A DNA stretch of 64,000 bases from an uncultured Bacteroidales bacterium. Lineage in GTDB: Bacteria; Bacteroidota; Bacteroidia; Bacteroidales; UBA932. Numbering within the stretch: the first letter of the stretch is position 1; each line of letters starts with the position of its first letter. The position numbers were made by a program, and so were the translations under genes. Location: positions 47,820 to 111,819 of the forward strand of contig CALVDT010000080.1 of NCBI GenBank assembly GCA_944326385.1, in the 5' to 3' direction. This document shows, piece by piece, positions 47,091 to 56,373 of this stretch. The notes beneath the pieces were generated by a model. That model did not search any database and was not told the DNA's origin. It saw only the letters and a program-made list of their open reading frames with translations.

Positions 47091-48254
47091 ATGGAATTCA
47101 TTGCCAATATCAATGATATCCGGCTGTTCCAATGGATAGCAATGATTGTCGCAGCCTCGCTTGCAGTTGTGATGCTGCTGATAAAAGTCCCGCACACGGA
47201 GCATGCGACCAGACTTACCCGTGCCAAGAGCATAGTGGCTTTGAGTTACATGGTCTGCGCTTTCATTTTCGGATATACGCTTTTCCATGACGACATCCGC
47301 AATTACGAGGTATTCTCGGCAATGACCATGCTCATGAATGTGGCATTCTCCAGTGCCACACTTTCATTTTCCCTGATCAACCTGCTCGGACACCGCTATG
47401 TGGACTTCAGCAAACTGCTTATCAGCATTTTCGCCATCTTCCTCACCAGCATAGCCCTGATCGAGATATTCTTCAACGGTGAATCCGACCAGATAGACAT
47501 CGCGCTCATAACCGGCATCGTGCTTTTCGTATCGATGTGCATCTATTACATCATAATATTCGACAAATGGTACAAGCACAGTATCGTGATGCTTGAGAAA
47601 TATTATGACGAAGACGAAGAGCACAAGCTCAAATGGGTGAAATTCTGTTTTATACTCGCCATGCTTACAGACATGTTCGTGCTTGTCTACCTGATATTCC
47701 TTCGCGGGTTCATGTTCATCTACATCGGTTTCTATATCCTCTTCCTGCTTTATTTCGCCAGCAATTTCATTTCTTTCATCGGCAGCCACAAACTGCTGCT
47801 TGATGCATTCGGACACTGGAACATAAGCAAGGGCAGCAAAAATGCAAGGAAAAGGAAGGCCGCCCGCAGAAAGCAGCAGAACACGGAGGCCGCGAAACCT
47901 GTGGAGTACGGGGATCTTGAAGCGGCTCTCGGCAAATGGGTATCAGAAAGGAAATACCGGGAATACGACAAAAGCAGAGAAGAGATTGCAGCAGAAATAG
48001 GGACGACAAAAGAGCTTCTCAACCAGTATTTCGCACAGGAAATGGGCAAGGATTTCAGGACATGGAGGACTGAGCTGAGGATTGCCGATGCGAAAGAGCT
48101 CCTGGTTTCCGACATGAAGACTTCGACGAACATTATCGGCGAAATGGTGGGATTCAGCGACAGATCGAATTTCCACCGTCAGTTCACGAAGATTGTGGGC
48201 TGCTCTCCGAAACACTGGAGGGATACGGGCGGCAACATTCCTGCCGGGACATGA
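47091..48254 (+). CDS. membrane-anchored AraC-family regulator
   Basis: 387 residues. Six or seven hydrophobic helices (about 10-240) are followed by a very basic linker (KNARKRKAARRKQQN) and an AraC-type HTH domain (about 285-380: EEIAAEIGTTKELLNQYF, then GEMVGFSDRSNFHRQFTKI, and a SPKHWRD ending). Membrane-embedded AraC regulators are frequent in Bacteroidota and are thought to respond to envelope or redox state. It converges on a lipoprotein gene 6 bp away. Target unknown. Confidence 0.85.
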   Translation: MEFIANINDIRLFQWIAMIVAASLAVVMLLIKVPHTEHATRLTRAKSIVALSYMVCAFIFGYTLFHDDIRNYEVFSAMTMLMNVAFSSATLSFSLINLLGHRYVDFSKLLISIFAIFLTSIALIEIFFNGESDQIDIALITGIVLFVSMCIYYIIIFDKWYKHSIVMLEKYYDEDEEHKLKWVKFCFILAMLTDMFVLVYLIFLRGFMFIYIGFYILFLLYFASNFISFIGSHKLLLDAFGHWNISKGSKNARKRKAARRKQQNTEAAKPVEYGDLEAALGKWVSERKYREYDKSREEIAAEIGTTKELLNQYFAQEMGKDFRTWRTELRIADAKELLVSDMKTSTNIIGEMVGFSDRSNFHRQFTKIVGCSPKHWRDTGGNIPAGT

Positions 48255-48260
48255 CATCTT

Positions 48261-48734
48261 TCACCTTGAGACCGGGATGTCGATCCCGTCGAACCTGAAT
48301 ATGCCTGCATCCTTATCGAAAGAATATTCCTTGAACTCTACATGGAGGAGAGGGTCGTATGACGAAAGCATGGAATAGCAGCCGCCTTCCCTGTCCGGGA
48401 AATTGTCCTTTACCGTAGCCCGGAAATTCCATCCGGTGCTTCTGGACATCAGACGTATGCAATGCGAACCGTTCATTCCGGTATATGTGGTGTCTCTGTA
48501 GATGGGGTAGGAAAAATTCTTGTCCGAGACATCATACGAGGTCAGTACTACCATCATGTTCCCTACACCGACACCTTCAGCGGTATCATAGTCGTACACG
48601 GTGCCGGAGAATTCCACTTCACTCATGAATCCATCCATTTCAGAAAACGCATCCTCAGCCATGCACGACACCAAAGTCATCATGGCTGCAGCATACAGGA
48701 CCAATCCGGGTATCAATCCGAAATATCTTTTCAT
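48261..48734 (-). CDS. hypothetical lipoprotein
   Basis: 157 residues from the ATG at 48734 (MKRYFGLIPG), chosen because it opens the signal peptide with lipobox LVSC. The mature part (about 130 residues) is a compact beta-rich domain containing VEFSGTVYDYDTAEGVGVGNMMV, YRDTTYTGMNGSHCIRL and WNFRATVKDNFPDREGG in order, resembling the pattern of radical-SAM-associated putative lipoproteins of Bacteroidota (a carboxypeptidase-regulatory-like fold). No radical SAM gene is adjacent. The promoter region is duplicated upstream. Confidence 0.65.
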   Translation of the reverse strand: MKRYFGLIPGLVLYAAAMMTLVSCMAEDAFSEMDGFMSEVEFSGTVYDYDTAEGVGVGNMMVVLTSYDVSDKNFSYPIYRDTTYTGMNGSHCIRLMSRSTGWNFRATVKDNFPDREGGCYSMLSSYDPLLHVEFKEYSFDKDAGIFRFDGIDIPVSR

Positions 48735-48792
48735 CGTGTTCATTTTGTTCGTCATTTCGACATTCCAATCCCGGTCCAGGTTTTACACGGTG

Positions 48793-48932
48793 CAAATATA
48801 GCGATTAAGCGAGAACAAAGGCAAATCTTTTTTTGACTTTGTCGAGCGGCAGCTATATGTGGGCACGAAGTGACCAAATATGCGATTAAGCGAGAACAAA
48901 GGCAAATCTTTTTTTGACTTTGTCGAGCGGCA
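48793..48932. repeat. Exact 51-bp direct repeat duplicating the lipoprotein promoter region
   Basis: 48801-48851 and 48882-48932 are identical over 51 bp (starting GCGATTAAGCGAGAACAAAG), period 81. Each is adjoined on the left by CAAATAT. On the minus strand the first copy reads TATATTTG, a consensus -7 box for the lipoprotein gene; the second copy has ATATTTG with one base missing, so it is a weaker box. Confidence 0.85.
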
Positions 48933-48941
48933 AACAGTCAT

Positions 48942-48982
48942 CGACCACTGCCAATTTCCCCACAGAACCGGTAGTGGTCGCA
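48942..48982 (-). repeat. Third copy of the dispersed 41-bp palindromic repeat
   Basis: On the minus strand it begins TGCGACCACTACCGG and ends TTGGCAGTGGTCG. Same length as the two copies at 36.9 kb, with about 9 differences, mainly in the loop. The ends CGACCACT/AGTGGTCG pair. Confidence 0.75.
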
Positions 48983-49002
48983 GGAGGCAGGATAAAAGAA
49001 AA

Positions 49003-49055
49003 GGTGACTGATAACCGACACCCCGAATACGGAGAAACCATGGTTTTCAGTCACC
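49003..49055 (-). terminator. Terminator of the DUF4301 gene
   Basis: GGTGACTGA (49003-49011) pairs with TCAGTCACC (49047-49055), with an inner AACC/GGTT pair; T-rich TTTTCTTTTATCC follows on the minus strand. Confidence 0.75.
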
Positions 49056-49099
49056 CGTTCATGAAACAGCTTCGCCTGAGCGATTCTGTACAGGGAATA

Positions 49100-50677
49100 T
49101 CAAGCCTGGTGAGCAGGACGCAACAGGTCAAGCACCACTTTCACTGGATTGAACGTTTCAAGAGGCACCTCTACGAAAAGGGTGTTCCAGTCACTCATCG
49201 AACCGTTCCAGAGCCCCGGAAGCTCCAGAGCCTTGAGCTCACGCCCCTGATAACTCTTGGAACTGATGAAGCCGGCCTCCTGGTCCACATGCTTCAGAAG
49301 GTCGAAACTTTCGCCTTTGTAGTTATGCAGGCAGCATACTATGTCTACCGGATTGAAATGCGTAGCTGAAGCAAGGGCGGCCGCTGCCTGGATATCATCC
49401 TTGTTTATCTGCGCCCCTTCCAGAATCTGCAGGGAAGTAGAGCCGTCCTTCTCTGCTATGATGAACGGACCGCCGCCAGGTTCTCCCTGATTCTTGACCA
49501 TCCCGCAGACACGGATAGGGCGGTTCAGCTTCTCCCTGAGCTTCATTACCCTTGACTTGCAGTCATCGGCAGGAGGCATCTGGATGCAAAGCTCGCTGAG
49601 CAGGAAATTCTCGATATCATTGCACAAGAGCTGGCATTTCGTAGTCTGGTATACCTTGTCCGAAGCAACGGAATTCAGCCCCGGAATGTCAGGATAAGGC
49701 GTGGCAGTGTACGAATCTCCGGTTACGGCATCAAGTTCCCTGAGATATCCGAAAATCTTGTCCCTCAACTCGACAGCCTTTCCGAGCAGGACTTTCTTGT
49801 ATTTTGCGGTGACAGGAAGAAACCTCTCGTTGGCCACATTGTCTATGTTCTTTATGGAGACGACCTCCTCGGTGATATTGTTCAGATTGTATATGAGGGC
49901 GCCATGACCTGCCGGACGGAAAAGGAGCTTGCCGTCTTCAGTACGGAACGGCTTGTTCTCCTTGTCTACCGCTATGGTATCGGTTGCCTTGTCCTGATAA
50001 GTGAACGTGACGTTGTACTTCACACCGTATCTCTTTTCATATTCGTCTTTTACGGAAGCTAAAGCATCCTCGAACAGCTGCCGGTGCTCTGGCGAAATGG
50101 TGACCACGATGTTGGCCGAGCCGTCTGAATTCCTCATATAGTTCTGCGCTTCAACAAGATGTTCGGCAAAAGCTGTCCTCACTTCCCCGTCAGGATATCT
50201 GTGGAATTTCAGGACACCTTTCGGTTTCGCACCGTAATTCAGTCCTTCTTCCGTCAACGTCCTCGACAGGATGGTCTTGCGGCACTCGGCATTATCCTCC
50301 GGCTTGCCGAAAAGCGCTGCATCATAAAAGGCGAAACGCTCGATATCGGCCACGAATCTGGCTGCAGGAGAATCCGGAGCGACATCCTCTCCGTCCTTCA
50401 GTTTGTCAAGACCGCTGAACAGATCCTTGAACATCCTTGAAGCCGCACCGGAAGCCGGCACGAATTTGCATTTCCCGGCTATCTCGGCATTTTCATAATA
50501 CTCGGCAGCCTTTCCGGCCTCCTCTTCATCCAGGACGCATATCCCTTTTCCCGGAGTCGCCGGAGCAATTATCTTCATCCATGGAAATCCTTTCTTGAAA
50601 AGTTCCACCTGCGCCTCGGCAGACGCTACAGACGAGCCTCTGGACTCGATCTGATTGATGTCATCCTTGTTGAACAT
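49100..50677 (-). CDS. DUF4301 family protein
   Basis: 525 residues. Matches the Bacteroidota-specific DUF4301 family by its start (MFNKDDINQIESRGSSV) and by features such as KFVPASGAASRMFKDLF, FRPAGHGALIYNLNNI and CRVNGMVKNQGEPGGGPF-like text near residue 405. The PASGAASRM motif and overall pattern resemble nucleotidyltransferase (NDP-sugar pyrophosphorylase) folds, but no substrate is known. Last gene of the recF-DUF721-pdxB-DUF4301 run, 32 bp after pdxB. Confidence 0.85.
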   Translation of the reverse strand: MFNKDDINQIESRGSSVASAEAQVELFKKGFPWMKIIAPATPGKGICVLDEEEAGKAAEYYENAEIAGKCKFVPASGAASRMFKDLFSGLDKLKDGEDVAPDSPAARFVADIERFAFYDAALFGKPEDNAECRKTILSRTLTEEGLNYGAKPKGVLKFHRYPDGEVRTAFAEHLVEAQNYMRNSDGSANIVVTISPEHRQLFEDALASVKDEYEKRYGVKYNVTFTYQDKATDTIAVDKENKPFRTEDGKLLFRPAGHGALIYNLNNITEEVVSIKNIDNVANERFLPVTAKYKKVLLGKAVELRDKIFGYLRELDAVTGDSYTATPYPDIPGLNSVASDKVYQTTKCQLLCNDIENFLLSELCIQMPPADDCKSRVMKLREKLNRPIRVCGMVKNQGEPGGGPFIIAEKDGSTSLQILEGAQINKDDIQAAAALASATHFNPVDIVCCLHNYKGESFDLLKHVDQEAGFISSKSYQGRELKALELPGLWNGSMSDWNTLFVEVPLETFNPVKVVLDLLRPAHQA

Positions 50678-50709
50678 AATATTACTCAGTTTTAGTTATT
50701 AAAATTATG

Positions 50710-51765
50710 TCAGTCTACATACACTTCCCTGCGGTACTTGTACCCGGAGCGTAGCTTTTCAAAATCATGAGGAGCCATCCTCAGCATGAAATCATCTGTA
50801 AATATAGGATAATTATATTGAAAAACCGAGGTTATCTCACCTTGATTCCTGCCTTTCAGGTCAAGATGGACCGGAGCATGCTCGGCTTCGTCATATTCAG
50901 GATAGAAATCATAAAGCTCCTCTATTCCGAAATGTCTGGCCACAGCCTGGACGGACGAAGCCGTACCGTTCAGCTTGCCCTGGAAAGAATACCCGGCAAT
51001 ATGCGGCGTGGCGATATCCACCATATCCATAAGACCGATGTTTATGTCAGGCTCATGGTTCCACGTGTCGATTATCACAGGGCCGAGTTTCGGTATGGCA
51101 TCGATCAGTGCCTGCTCATCCACTATCTCTCCCCTGGCGGAATTGATGAAGAAGGTCCCCGGCTTCATCATCCCGAAGAACTGCTCGTCCGCCATCCTGA
51201 ATGTACTGGCATCGAGAGGAGTGTGGATGGTGACTATGTTGGAATTCCTCAAAAGGTGTTCAAGTGAACAGAACCCGTCCGGTCCCTCCTTGGCCGCACG
51301 CGGAGGGTCACACCTGAGGACATCGAAACCGAGGTATCCGGCCATGTGCTCCACCTTCTGCCCCACATTGCCGACTCCTATGATACCCATCACCGGATGG
51401 TCAAGTTTTATGGATTTCCTGGAAGCGGTACCGTAGAGCGCGGAAAAGACATACTGCATCACACCTCCGGCATTGCAGCCCTGCGCGTTATGGACCTCTA
51501 TACCCCGCGAAGCACAGAAGTCTGAATCGATATGGTCAGTCCCGATCGTAGCCGTAGCTATCATCGATATTCTCGAATCCCCGAGCAAATCCGCATTGCA
51601 CCTTGTCCTTGTCCTGATAATCAATGCGTCCGCATCCCGGACAACATCCCTGGAGATCCCCTGGCCGTCTACATAGACCACCTCGGCATACGGCTCGAAA
51701 ACCCCTTGCAGGAAAGGGATATTGCTGTCCGCCACTATCCTTATTCTTCTGTCCATCGCTGTCAT
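50710..51765 (-). CDS. pdxB: 4-phosphoerythronate dehydrogenase
   Basis: 351 residues from the ATG at 51765, which overlaps the DUF721 stop (ATGA); the frame upstream belongs to DUF721 in another phase. D-2-hydroxyacid dehydrogenase fold: NAD loop GIIGVGNVGQKVEH, catalytic Arg in INSARGEIVDE, Glu and His in TWNHEPDIN. Substrate-domain ends (IVADSNIPF at the start, a C-terminal PdxB dimerisation domain) match PdxB. Second step of the DXP-dependent pyridoxal phosphate pathway. Confidence 0.93.
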   Translation of the reverse strand: MTAMDRRIRIVADSNIPFLQGVFEPYAEVVYVDGQGISRDVVRDADALIIRTRTRCNADLLGDSRISMIATATIGTDHIDSDFCASRGIEVHNAQGCNAGGVMQYVFSALYGTASRKSIKLDHPVMGIIGVGNVGQKVEHMAGYLGFDVLRCDPPRAAKEGPDGFCSLEHLLRNSNIVTIHTPLDASTFRMADEQFFGMMKPGTFFINSARGEIVDEQALIDAIPKLGPVIIDTWNHEPDINIGLMDMVDIATPHIAGYSFQGKLNGTASSVQAVARHFGIEELYDFYPEYDEAEHAPVHLDLKGRNQGEITSVFQYNYPIFTDDFMLRMAPHDFEKLRSGYKYRREVYVD

Positions 51766-52088
51766 TTCAAGATTATCTGTCTTACCAGCCCCGTCTTGGG
51801 GTCGTCCTTCACGAAAAGGGCGTCTCCAAGAAGTTTCTCGTTGATCCTGCGCCTCAGTTCCTCTCTCCGCGGATAAAGGCGGCTCCTGACCACGGAGGAA
51901 CTCAGGGCACAATAGAGGACCCCGTCTTTCAGATACTTCGACACAGTACTGGCCGAAGCCCCGGACACTTCATCCCACGCATCGAAGATCAGCTGACGGT
52001 TGAGCCCGGCAGCTATCTTCATGCTCCGGACATATTCCATTATGACCTCTTCCATGCTCTGGGCCTTCTTTCTCGAAAGTCTGTTCAT
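51762..52088 (-). CDS. DUF721 (DciA-like) protein
   Basis: 108 residues: N-terminal basic helix region (SRKKAQSMEEVIMEYVRSM), WDEVSG, and the KH-like second half with LKDGVLYCALSSSVVRSRL. Homologues next to recF/dnaA/gyrB bind DNA and, as DciA, load or guide the DnaB helicase. Overlaps recF upstream and pdxB downstream by 4 bp each. Confidence 0.85.
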   Translation of the reverse strand: MNRLSRKKAQSMEEVIMEYVRSMKIAAGLNRQLIFDAWDEVSGASASTVSKYLKDGVLYCALSSSVVRSRLYPRREELRRRINEKLLGDALFVKDDPKTGLVRQIILK

Positions 52089-53182
52089 ATCCTTGTGAAT
52101 GTGCCTTCAGATGTTTCAAAATACGCCCGGTCGCTCGTTATGGAATCCACGATTCCGGCCATCCTGACCTTGTTGCTGTCAGTGATGAAAATCTGGCCGA
52201 ACTCATTTCCGGCTACCATAGACAGCAGATTGGCGATTCGTGTCATGTCCAGTTTGTCGAACACATCATCGAGCAGAAGCATAGGCGCAAAACCGTATCC
52301 CTTCTTCATGATCTCGTACTGCGCGAACTTCAGCGACACCAGGAATGACTTCTGCTGCCCCTGTGAGCCGCATCTCCTTATAGGATGCCCGTCAAGCGTA
52401 AACACGAAATCGTCCCTGTGCAGCCCCGATGATGTATATCTCAGGGCAATATCCCTGTCCCTGTTCCTCCTGAACACATCCGTCAGACTGCCTTCATGCA
52501 GATCCGAGCGGTAACTGATGCCTACCTCCTCCTTGCCGGAAGACAATACATTATAATATTGGGCCACCACGGGACAGATATCTTCGGTAAATTTCCGCCT
52601 TGCCTCATACAAGGGGCCGGACACGGACTCTATCTTCATGTCCAGCACTTCCATAAGTCCGGCATCCGGAGATGACGACTTCAACATCGCATTCCTCTGC
52701 GCTATCAGCCTGTTATATTGCTGCATGGCACTCAGATACTCCCTGTCCATCTGTGAAAGCACGGAATTCACGAAACGGCGTCTCTCCTCACCGGACTCGC
52801 TTACCAGTGAAATGTCCGACGGCGAGACCATGACCACAGGAAGGACACCGATGTGCTCCGAGATTTTCGCATACGGCTTCTCGTCCCTCCTGAAGCGTTT
52901 CTCTCCCGGACTTTTCACGACTGCCGAAAACCGGCTTTCCAGACCATTCTGCATCCGGTAAGTGCCGGCCAGAGAGAATTCCTGTGTGCCGTGCCTGAAA
53001 TTGTACCTGTCCGATGGCGAAAATGCGCTCTTCGTCATGGAAAGATAATATATGGCATCGAGAAGATTTGTCTTTCCCTCACCGTTATTGCCGGATATGC
53101 AGTTGACATTAGGCGAGAAGAACAATTCCTGGAACCTTATGTTCCTGAAATCCGATATTATTATTTTTTCGAGTACAGGCAT
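52085..53182 (-). CDS. recF: RecF recombination mediator
   Basis: 365 residues. SMC-like ATPase with Walker A GNNGEGKTNLLDAI, signature SQGQQKSFLVSLKFAQ and Walker B MLLLDDVFDKLD. Helps load RecA at single-strand gaps with RecO and RecR. The conserved N-terminus (ISDFRNIRFQELFFSPNVN) supports the start. First gene of its operon; its promoter diverges from that of the TPR gene. Confidence 0.96.
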   Translation of the reverse strand: MPVLEKIIISDFRNIRFQELFFSPNVNCISGNNGEGKTNLLDAIYYLSMTKSAFSPSDRYNFRHGTQEFSLAGTYRMQNGLESRFSAVVKSPGEKRFRRDEKPYAKISEHIGVLPVVMVSPSDISLVSESGEERRRFVNSVLSQMDREYLSAMQQYNRLIAQRNAMLKSSSPDAGLMEVLDMKIESVSGPLYEARRKFTEDICPVVAQYYNVLSSGKEEVGISYRSDLHEGSLTDVFRRNRDRDIALRYTSSGLHRDDFVFTLDGHPIRRCGSQGQQKSFLVSLKFAQYEIMKKGYGFAPMLLLDDVFDKLDMTRIANLLSMVAGNEFGQIFITDSNKVRMAGIVDSITSDRAYFETSEGTFTRI

Positions 53183-53217
53183 TGTCAGCAGCCGATATTG
53201 TCTTTTCCTTATCTATG

Positions 53218-53265
53218 CAAAGATATTAAATTAATTGCGGATTTCTACATTTTTTTATAAATTTG
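53218..53265. promoter_or_regulatory. Divergent promoters of recF and the TPR gene
   Basis: Minus strand TATCTTTG (53225-53218) faces recF. Plus strand TAAATTTG (53258-53265), with ATTG 20 bp upstream, faces the TPR gene. A perfect 7-bp hairpin CCTGCTC/GAGCAGG (53269-53285) lies at the start of the plus-strand leader. Confidence 0.65.
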
Positions 53266-53325
53266 CGCCCTGCTCAGTGAGCAGGAAGTAACATTGAACA
53301 TTAAAATTTAAAACATCGTCAGAAT

Positions 53326-54003
53326 ATGGCAAAAGAAGTCACCAACGAGAAAAATACTGCTGTCGCAGAAGCAGTGTCAAAGACAGAGATTTTCTTTTCA
53401 TCGAACAGGAAAGCTATCCTGATTTCCATCGCAGTGGTCATCATAGCCTGCGCGGGGATTTTCCTCTACCACAAATACGGATACCAGCCGGCAAGACAGG
53501 AAGCTCTCGGACAGATGTTCCCGGCCGAGGCCAATTTCCGCAACGGAGAGTATGAACTCGCCCTGAACGGTGACGGCAATGTCCTCGGATTCGCCCAGAT
53601 CATCGATGAATACGGAAGCAAGGCCGGCAAAGCAGTGTATCTCTATGCCGGAATCTGCGAGTTGAACCTCTCGAACTGGAACGAGGCCATCGATTACCTG
53701 TCATCATACCATGGAAAGGACAAGATACTGAAAGCCAGAGCCCAGGCATGCATAGGAGATGCCTATACCGGTCTCAACGACTATGCCCAGGCCGTAAGGC
53801 ACTTTGAAAAGGCGGCTTCCATCGCCGACAATGCCTTTGCCGCCACGTATCTTCTCAAGGCAGGAGTTGCCTACGAGGCTCTCGGAGACTATGCAAAGGC
53901 CATGGCTGCATACGAGACCATAAAGAACGACTACCCTATGGCTATGGAAGCCATGGAAATCGACAAGTACATCTCCAGGGCTGAAACATATCTGGACAAA
54001 TAA
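53326..54003 (+). CDS. membrane-anchored TPR protein (YfgM-like)
   Basis: 225 residues. A cytosolic N-terminus of about 30 residues, one transmembrane helix (AILISIAVVIIACAGIFLY), then four or so TPR units (GKAVYLYAGICELNLSNW, ARAQACIGDAYTGLNDYA, YLLKAGVAYEALGDYAKA). Architecture like YfgM, an ancillary subunit of the Sec translocon that supports periplasmic chaperones. No BamB or EngA gene adjoins. 10 bp before yebC. Confidence 0.8.
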   Translation: MAKEVTNEKNTAVAEAVSKTEIFFSSNRKAILISIAVVIIACAGIFLYHKYGYQPARQEALGQMFPAEANFRNGEYELALNGDGNVLGFAQIIDEYGSKAGKAVYLYAGICELNLSNWNEAIDYLSSYHGKDKILKARAQACIGDAYTGLNDYAQAVRHFEKAASIADNAFAATYLLKAGVAYEALGDYAKAMAAYETIKNDYPMAMEAMEIDKYISRAETYLDK

Positions 54004-54013
54004 GAAGCAATAT

Positions 54014-54763
54014 ATGGGAAGAGCATTTGAATTCAGGAAAGAAAGAAAATTCAAACGTTGGGGACACATGGCCCGTGTCTTCACCAAGATCGGGAAAGAA
54101 ATAACAATCGCTGTAAAGCAGGGAGGCCCGGATGTAACGGGTAACCCGAGACTGAGAGCGCTGCTCCAGACAGCCCGCAGCGAGAATATGCCTAAGGACA
54201 ATATCGAAAGAGCCATAAAAAGGGCCAGCGACAAGGATCAGAGCGACTACAAGGAGGTGAATTTCGAAGGATACGGCCCTCATGGCGTCGCCTTCCTCAT
54301 CGAAGCCGCTACAGACAACAATAACCGCACTGTGGCCAACATCCGTTCATATTTCACCAAGAGCGGCGGCTCGCTCGGCACATCCGGCAGCACTGAATAC
54401 ATGTTCGACCACAAATGCGTCTTCCGCATGAAGAGCGGCAAGCCTATGGATATCGATGAACTCGAGCTCGAACTTATCGACTACGGGGCAGAGGAAGTAT
54501 TCGAGGAAGTGGACGAAGACGATAACAGGACCATAGTCATCTATGGTGAATACACGGCTTTCAACAGCATCCAGAAATATATCGAGGATAACGGCTATGA
54601 ACTCGTGTCCGGGGAATTCACAAGGATTCCGAACGTGGAACTCAAGGACCTCCCTGCCGACCAGCGCACCGAACTGGACAAGCTTATCGAAAGGCTTGAA
54701 GAAGATGATGACGTACAGAACGTCTATCATACCATGAAGCCGTCGGATGACGAAGAGGAATAG
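54014..54763 (+). CDS. yebC: YebC/PmpR-family protein
   Basis: 249 residues, the usual length. Family start GRAFEFRKERKFKRWGHMARVFTKIGKEI, RLRALLQTARSENMPKDNI (as separate motifs), and C-terminal EEDDDVQNVYHTM. These proteins are known as DNA-binding regulators and, more recently, as factors that relieve ribosome stalling at proline runs. Between the TPR gene and the carboxylase module. Confidence 0.95.
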   Translation: MGRAFEFRKERKFKRWGHMARVFTKIGKEITIAVKQGGPDVTGNPRLRALLQTARSENMPKDNIERAIKRASDKDQSDYKEVNFEGYGPHGVAFLIEAATDNNNRTVANIRSYFTKSGGSLGTSGSTEYMFDHKCVFRMKSGKPMDIDELELELIDYGAEEVFEEVDEDDNRTIVIYGEYTAFNSIQKYIEDNGYELVSGEFTRIPNVELKDLPADQRTELDKLIERLEEDDDVQNVYHTMKPSDDEEE

Positions 54764-54808
54764 CCGTCCCGGCATTGAACAGTCAAACGAATTTAGATTA
54801 CCACAAGT

Positions 54809-56371
54809 ATGAGCATACAGCAGGAAAAAATCAAAGAGCTTGTCGACCGCAGAGCCAAAGCCCGCATGGGCGGAGGCCAGAAAAGGATCGACGCACAGCA
54901 CGCCAAGGGCAAATTCACTGCCAGAGAAAGAATCGCCAAGCTTCTCGATGAAGGGAGTTTCGAGGAATTCGACATGTTCGTCCAGCATCGCTGTACGAAC
55001 TTCGGCATGGAAAAGACAAAATATGACGGAGACGGAGTGGTGACCGGACAGGGCACTATCGACGGTCGTCTTGTCTATGTGTTTGCACAGGATTTCACTG
55101 TCTCAGGCGGCTCTCTTTCAGAGACAATGGCCCAGAAGATATGCAAGGTCATGGACATGGCCGTGAAGAACGGGGCACCATGCATCGGCCTGAACGACTC
55201 CGGTGGGGCACGTATCCAGGAAGGCATCTGCGCACTCGCAGGTTTCGGAGAGATTTTCCAGAGGAACATCATGGCCTCAGGTGTGGTTCCGCAGATATCA
55301 GGCATATTCGGGCCATGCGCAGGAGGTGCAGTATATTCCCCGGCCCTGACCGACTTCAACATCATGGTGAAGAACACTTCCTACATGTTCCTGACAGGAC
55401 CTGCAGTAGTGAAGAGCGTCACAGGCGAAGTCGTGACGCAGGAAGAGCTCGGAGGAGCAAGCGTTCACGCCACGAAGAGCGGTGTGGCTCATTTTGCGGC
55501 GGAAGATGAGGAAGAGGGACTCAGGATCATCAAGGAAATACTCAGCTACATACCTCAGAACAACATGGAGGAACCTCCGGTAGTTCCGACTTCAGATCCG
55601 GTAAGCAGGGTCGATGATCTCCTGAACGACATAATTCCCGACAATCCGAACAAAGCCTACGACATGTACAAGGTGATAAACAGCATAGTGGATGACGGGA
55701 AATTCTTCGAAATCCATAAGGACTGGGCCAAGAACATCATAATAGGCTTCGCAAGGATGAACGGGAAATCAGTAGGTATCGTGGCAAACCAGCCAAAGAT
55801 ACTCGCAGGAGTGCTCGATATCAACGCATCCCGCAAAGCTGCGCGTTTCGTGAGATTCTGCGATGCATTCAACATTCCGCTCGTGACACTTGTGGATGTG
55901 CCGGGATTCCTCTGCGGCACACAGCAGGAGTACGGAGGCATCATCGTGAACGGAGCCAAACTGCTCTACGCATACGGGGAAGCTACCGTGCCAAAGGTGA
56001 CCGTGACACTGAGGAAATCTTACGGCGGATCGCATATCGTGATGAGCTGCAAGCAGCTGCGCGGAGACATCAATTACGCTTGGCCGTCTGCCAACATCGC
56101 AGTGATGGGAGCCGACGGTGCTGTCGAGATACTGTACTCGAAAGAAATCAAGGCCATCGAAGATCCTGCAGAGAAAGCCAAGGTATCGGAAGAGAAGAAG
56201 AAAGAGTACAACGATCTTTTCTGCAACCCTTACCAGGCTGCAAGCTACGGCTACATCGATGACGTGATCGAGCCAAGGAACACCAGGTTCCGCGTCATAA
56301 GGGCTCTCGAACAGCTTGCGAACAAGAAAGTGACCAATCCGGCCAAGAAACATGATAATCTTCCCATGTAA
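54809..56371 (+). CDS. biotin-dependent acyl-CoA carboxyltransferase (MmdA/PccB-like)
   Basis: 520 residues. Two crotonase-type halves with the acyl-CoA oxyanion regions [13 protein letters not shown] and [13 protein letters not shown], plus [15 protein letters not shown]. Transfers CO2 between biotin and propionyl- or acetyl-CoA. In Bacteroidota it is usually the alpha subunit of the methylmalonyl-CoA decarboxylase in the succinate-propionate pathway. Followed by a small OadG-like gene and a biotin carrier, but no OadB beta subunit, so the partner membrane pump must be elsewhere or absent. Confidence 0.92.
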   Translation: MSIQQEKIKELVDRRAKARMGGGQKRIDAQHAKGKFTARERIAKLLDEGSFEEFDMFVQHRCTNFGMEKTKYDGDGVVTGQGTIDGRLVYVFAQDFTVSGGSLSETMAQKICKVMDMAVKNGAPCIGLNDSGGARIQEGICALAGFGEIFQRNIMASGVVPQISGIFGPCAGGAVYSPALTDFNIMVKNTSYMFLTGPAVVKSVTGEVVTQEELGGASVHATKSGVAHFAAEDEEEGLRIIKEILSYIPQNNMEEPPVVPTSDPVSRVDDLLNDIIPDNPNKAYDMYKVINSIVDDGKFFEIHKDWAKNIIIGFARMNGKSVGIVANQPKILAGVLDINASRKAARFVRFCDAFNIPLVTLVDVPGFLCGTQQEYGGIIVNGAKLLYAYGEATVPKVTVTLRKSYGGSHIVMSCKQLRGDINYAWPSANIAVMGADGAVEILYSKEIKAIEDPAEKAKVSEEKKKEYNDLFCNPYQAASYGYIDDVIEPRNTRFRVIRALEQLANKKVTNPAKKHDNLPM

Positions 56372-56373
56372 TT

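Noticed and set aside
51766-51912. 49-codon N-terminal extension of PdxB
   Set aside because: It lies within the DUF721 gene in another phase; the ATG at 51765 in an ATGA overlap fits operon style and PdxB length.
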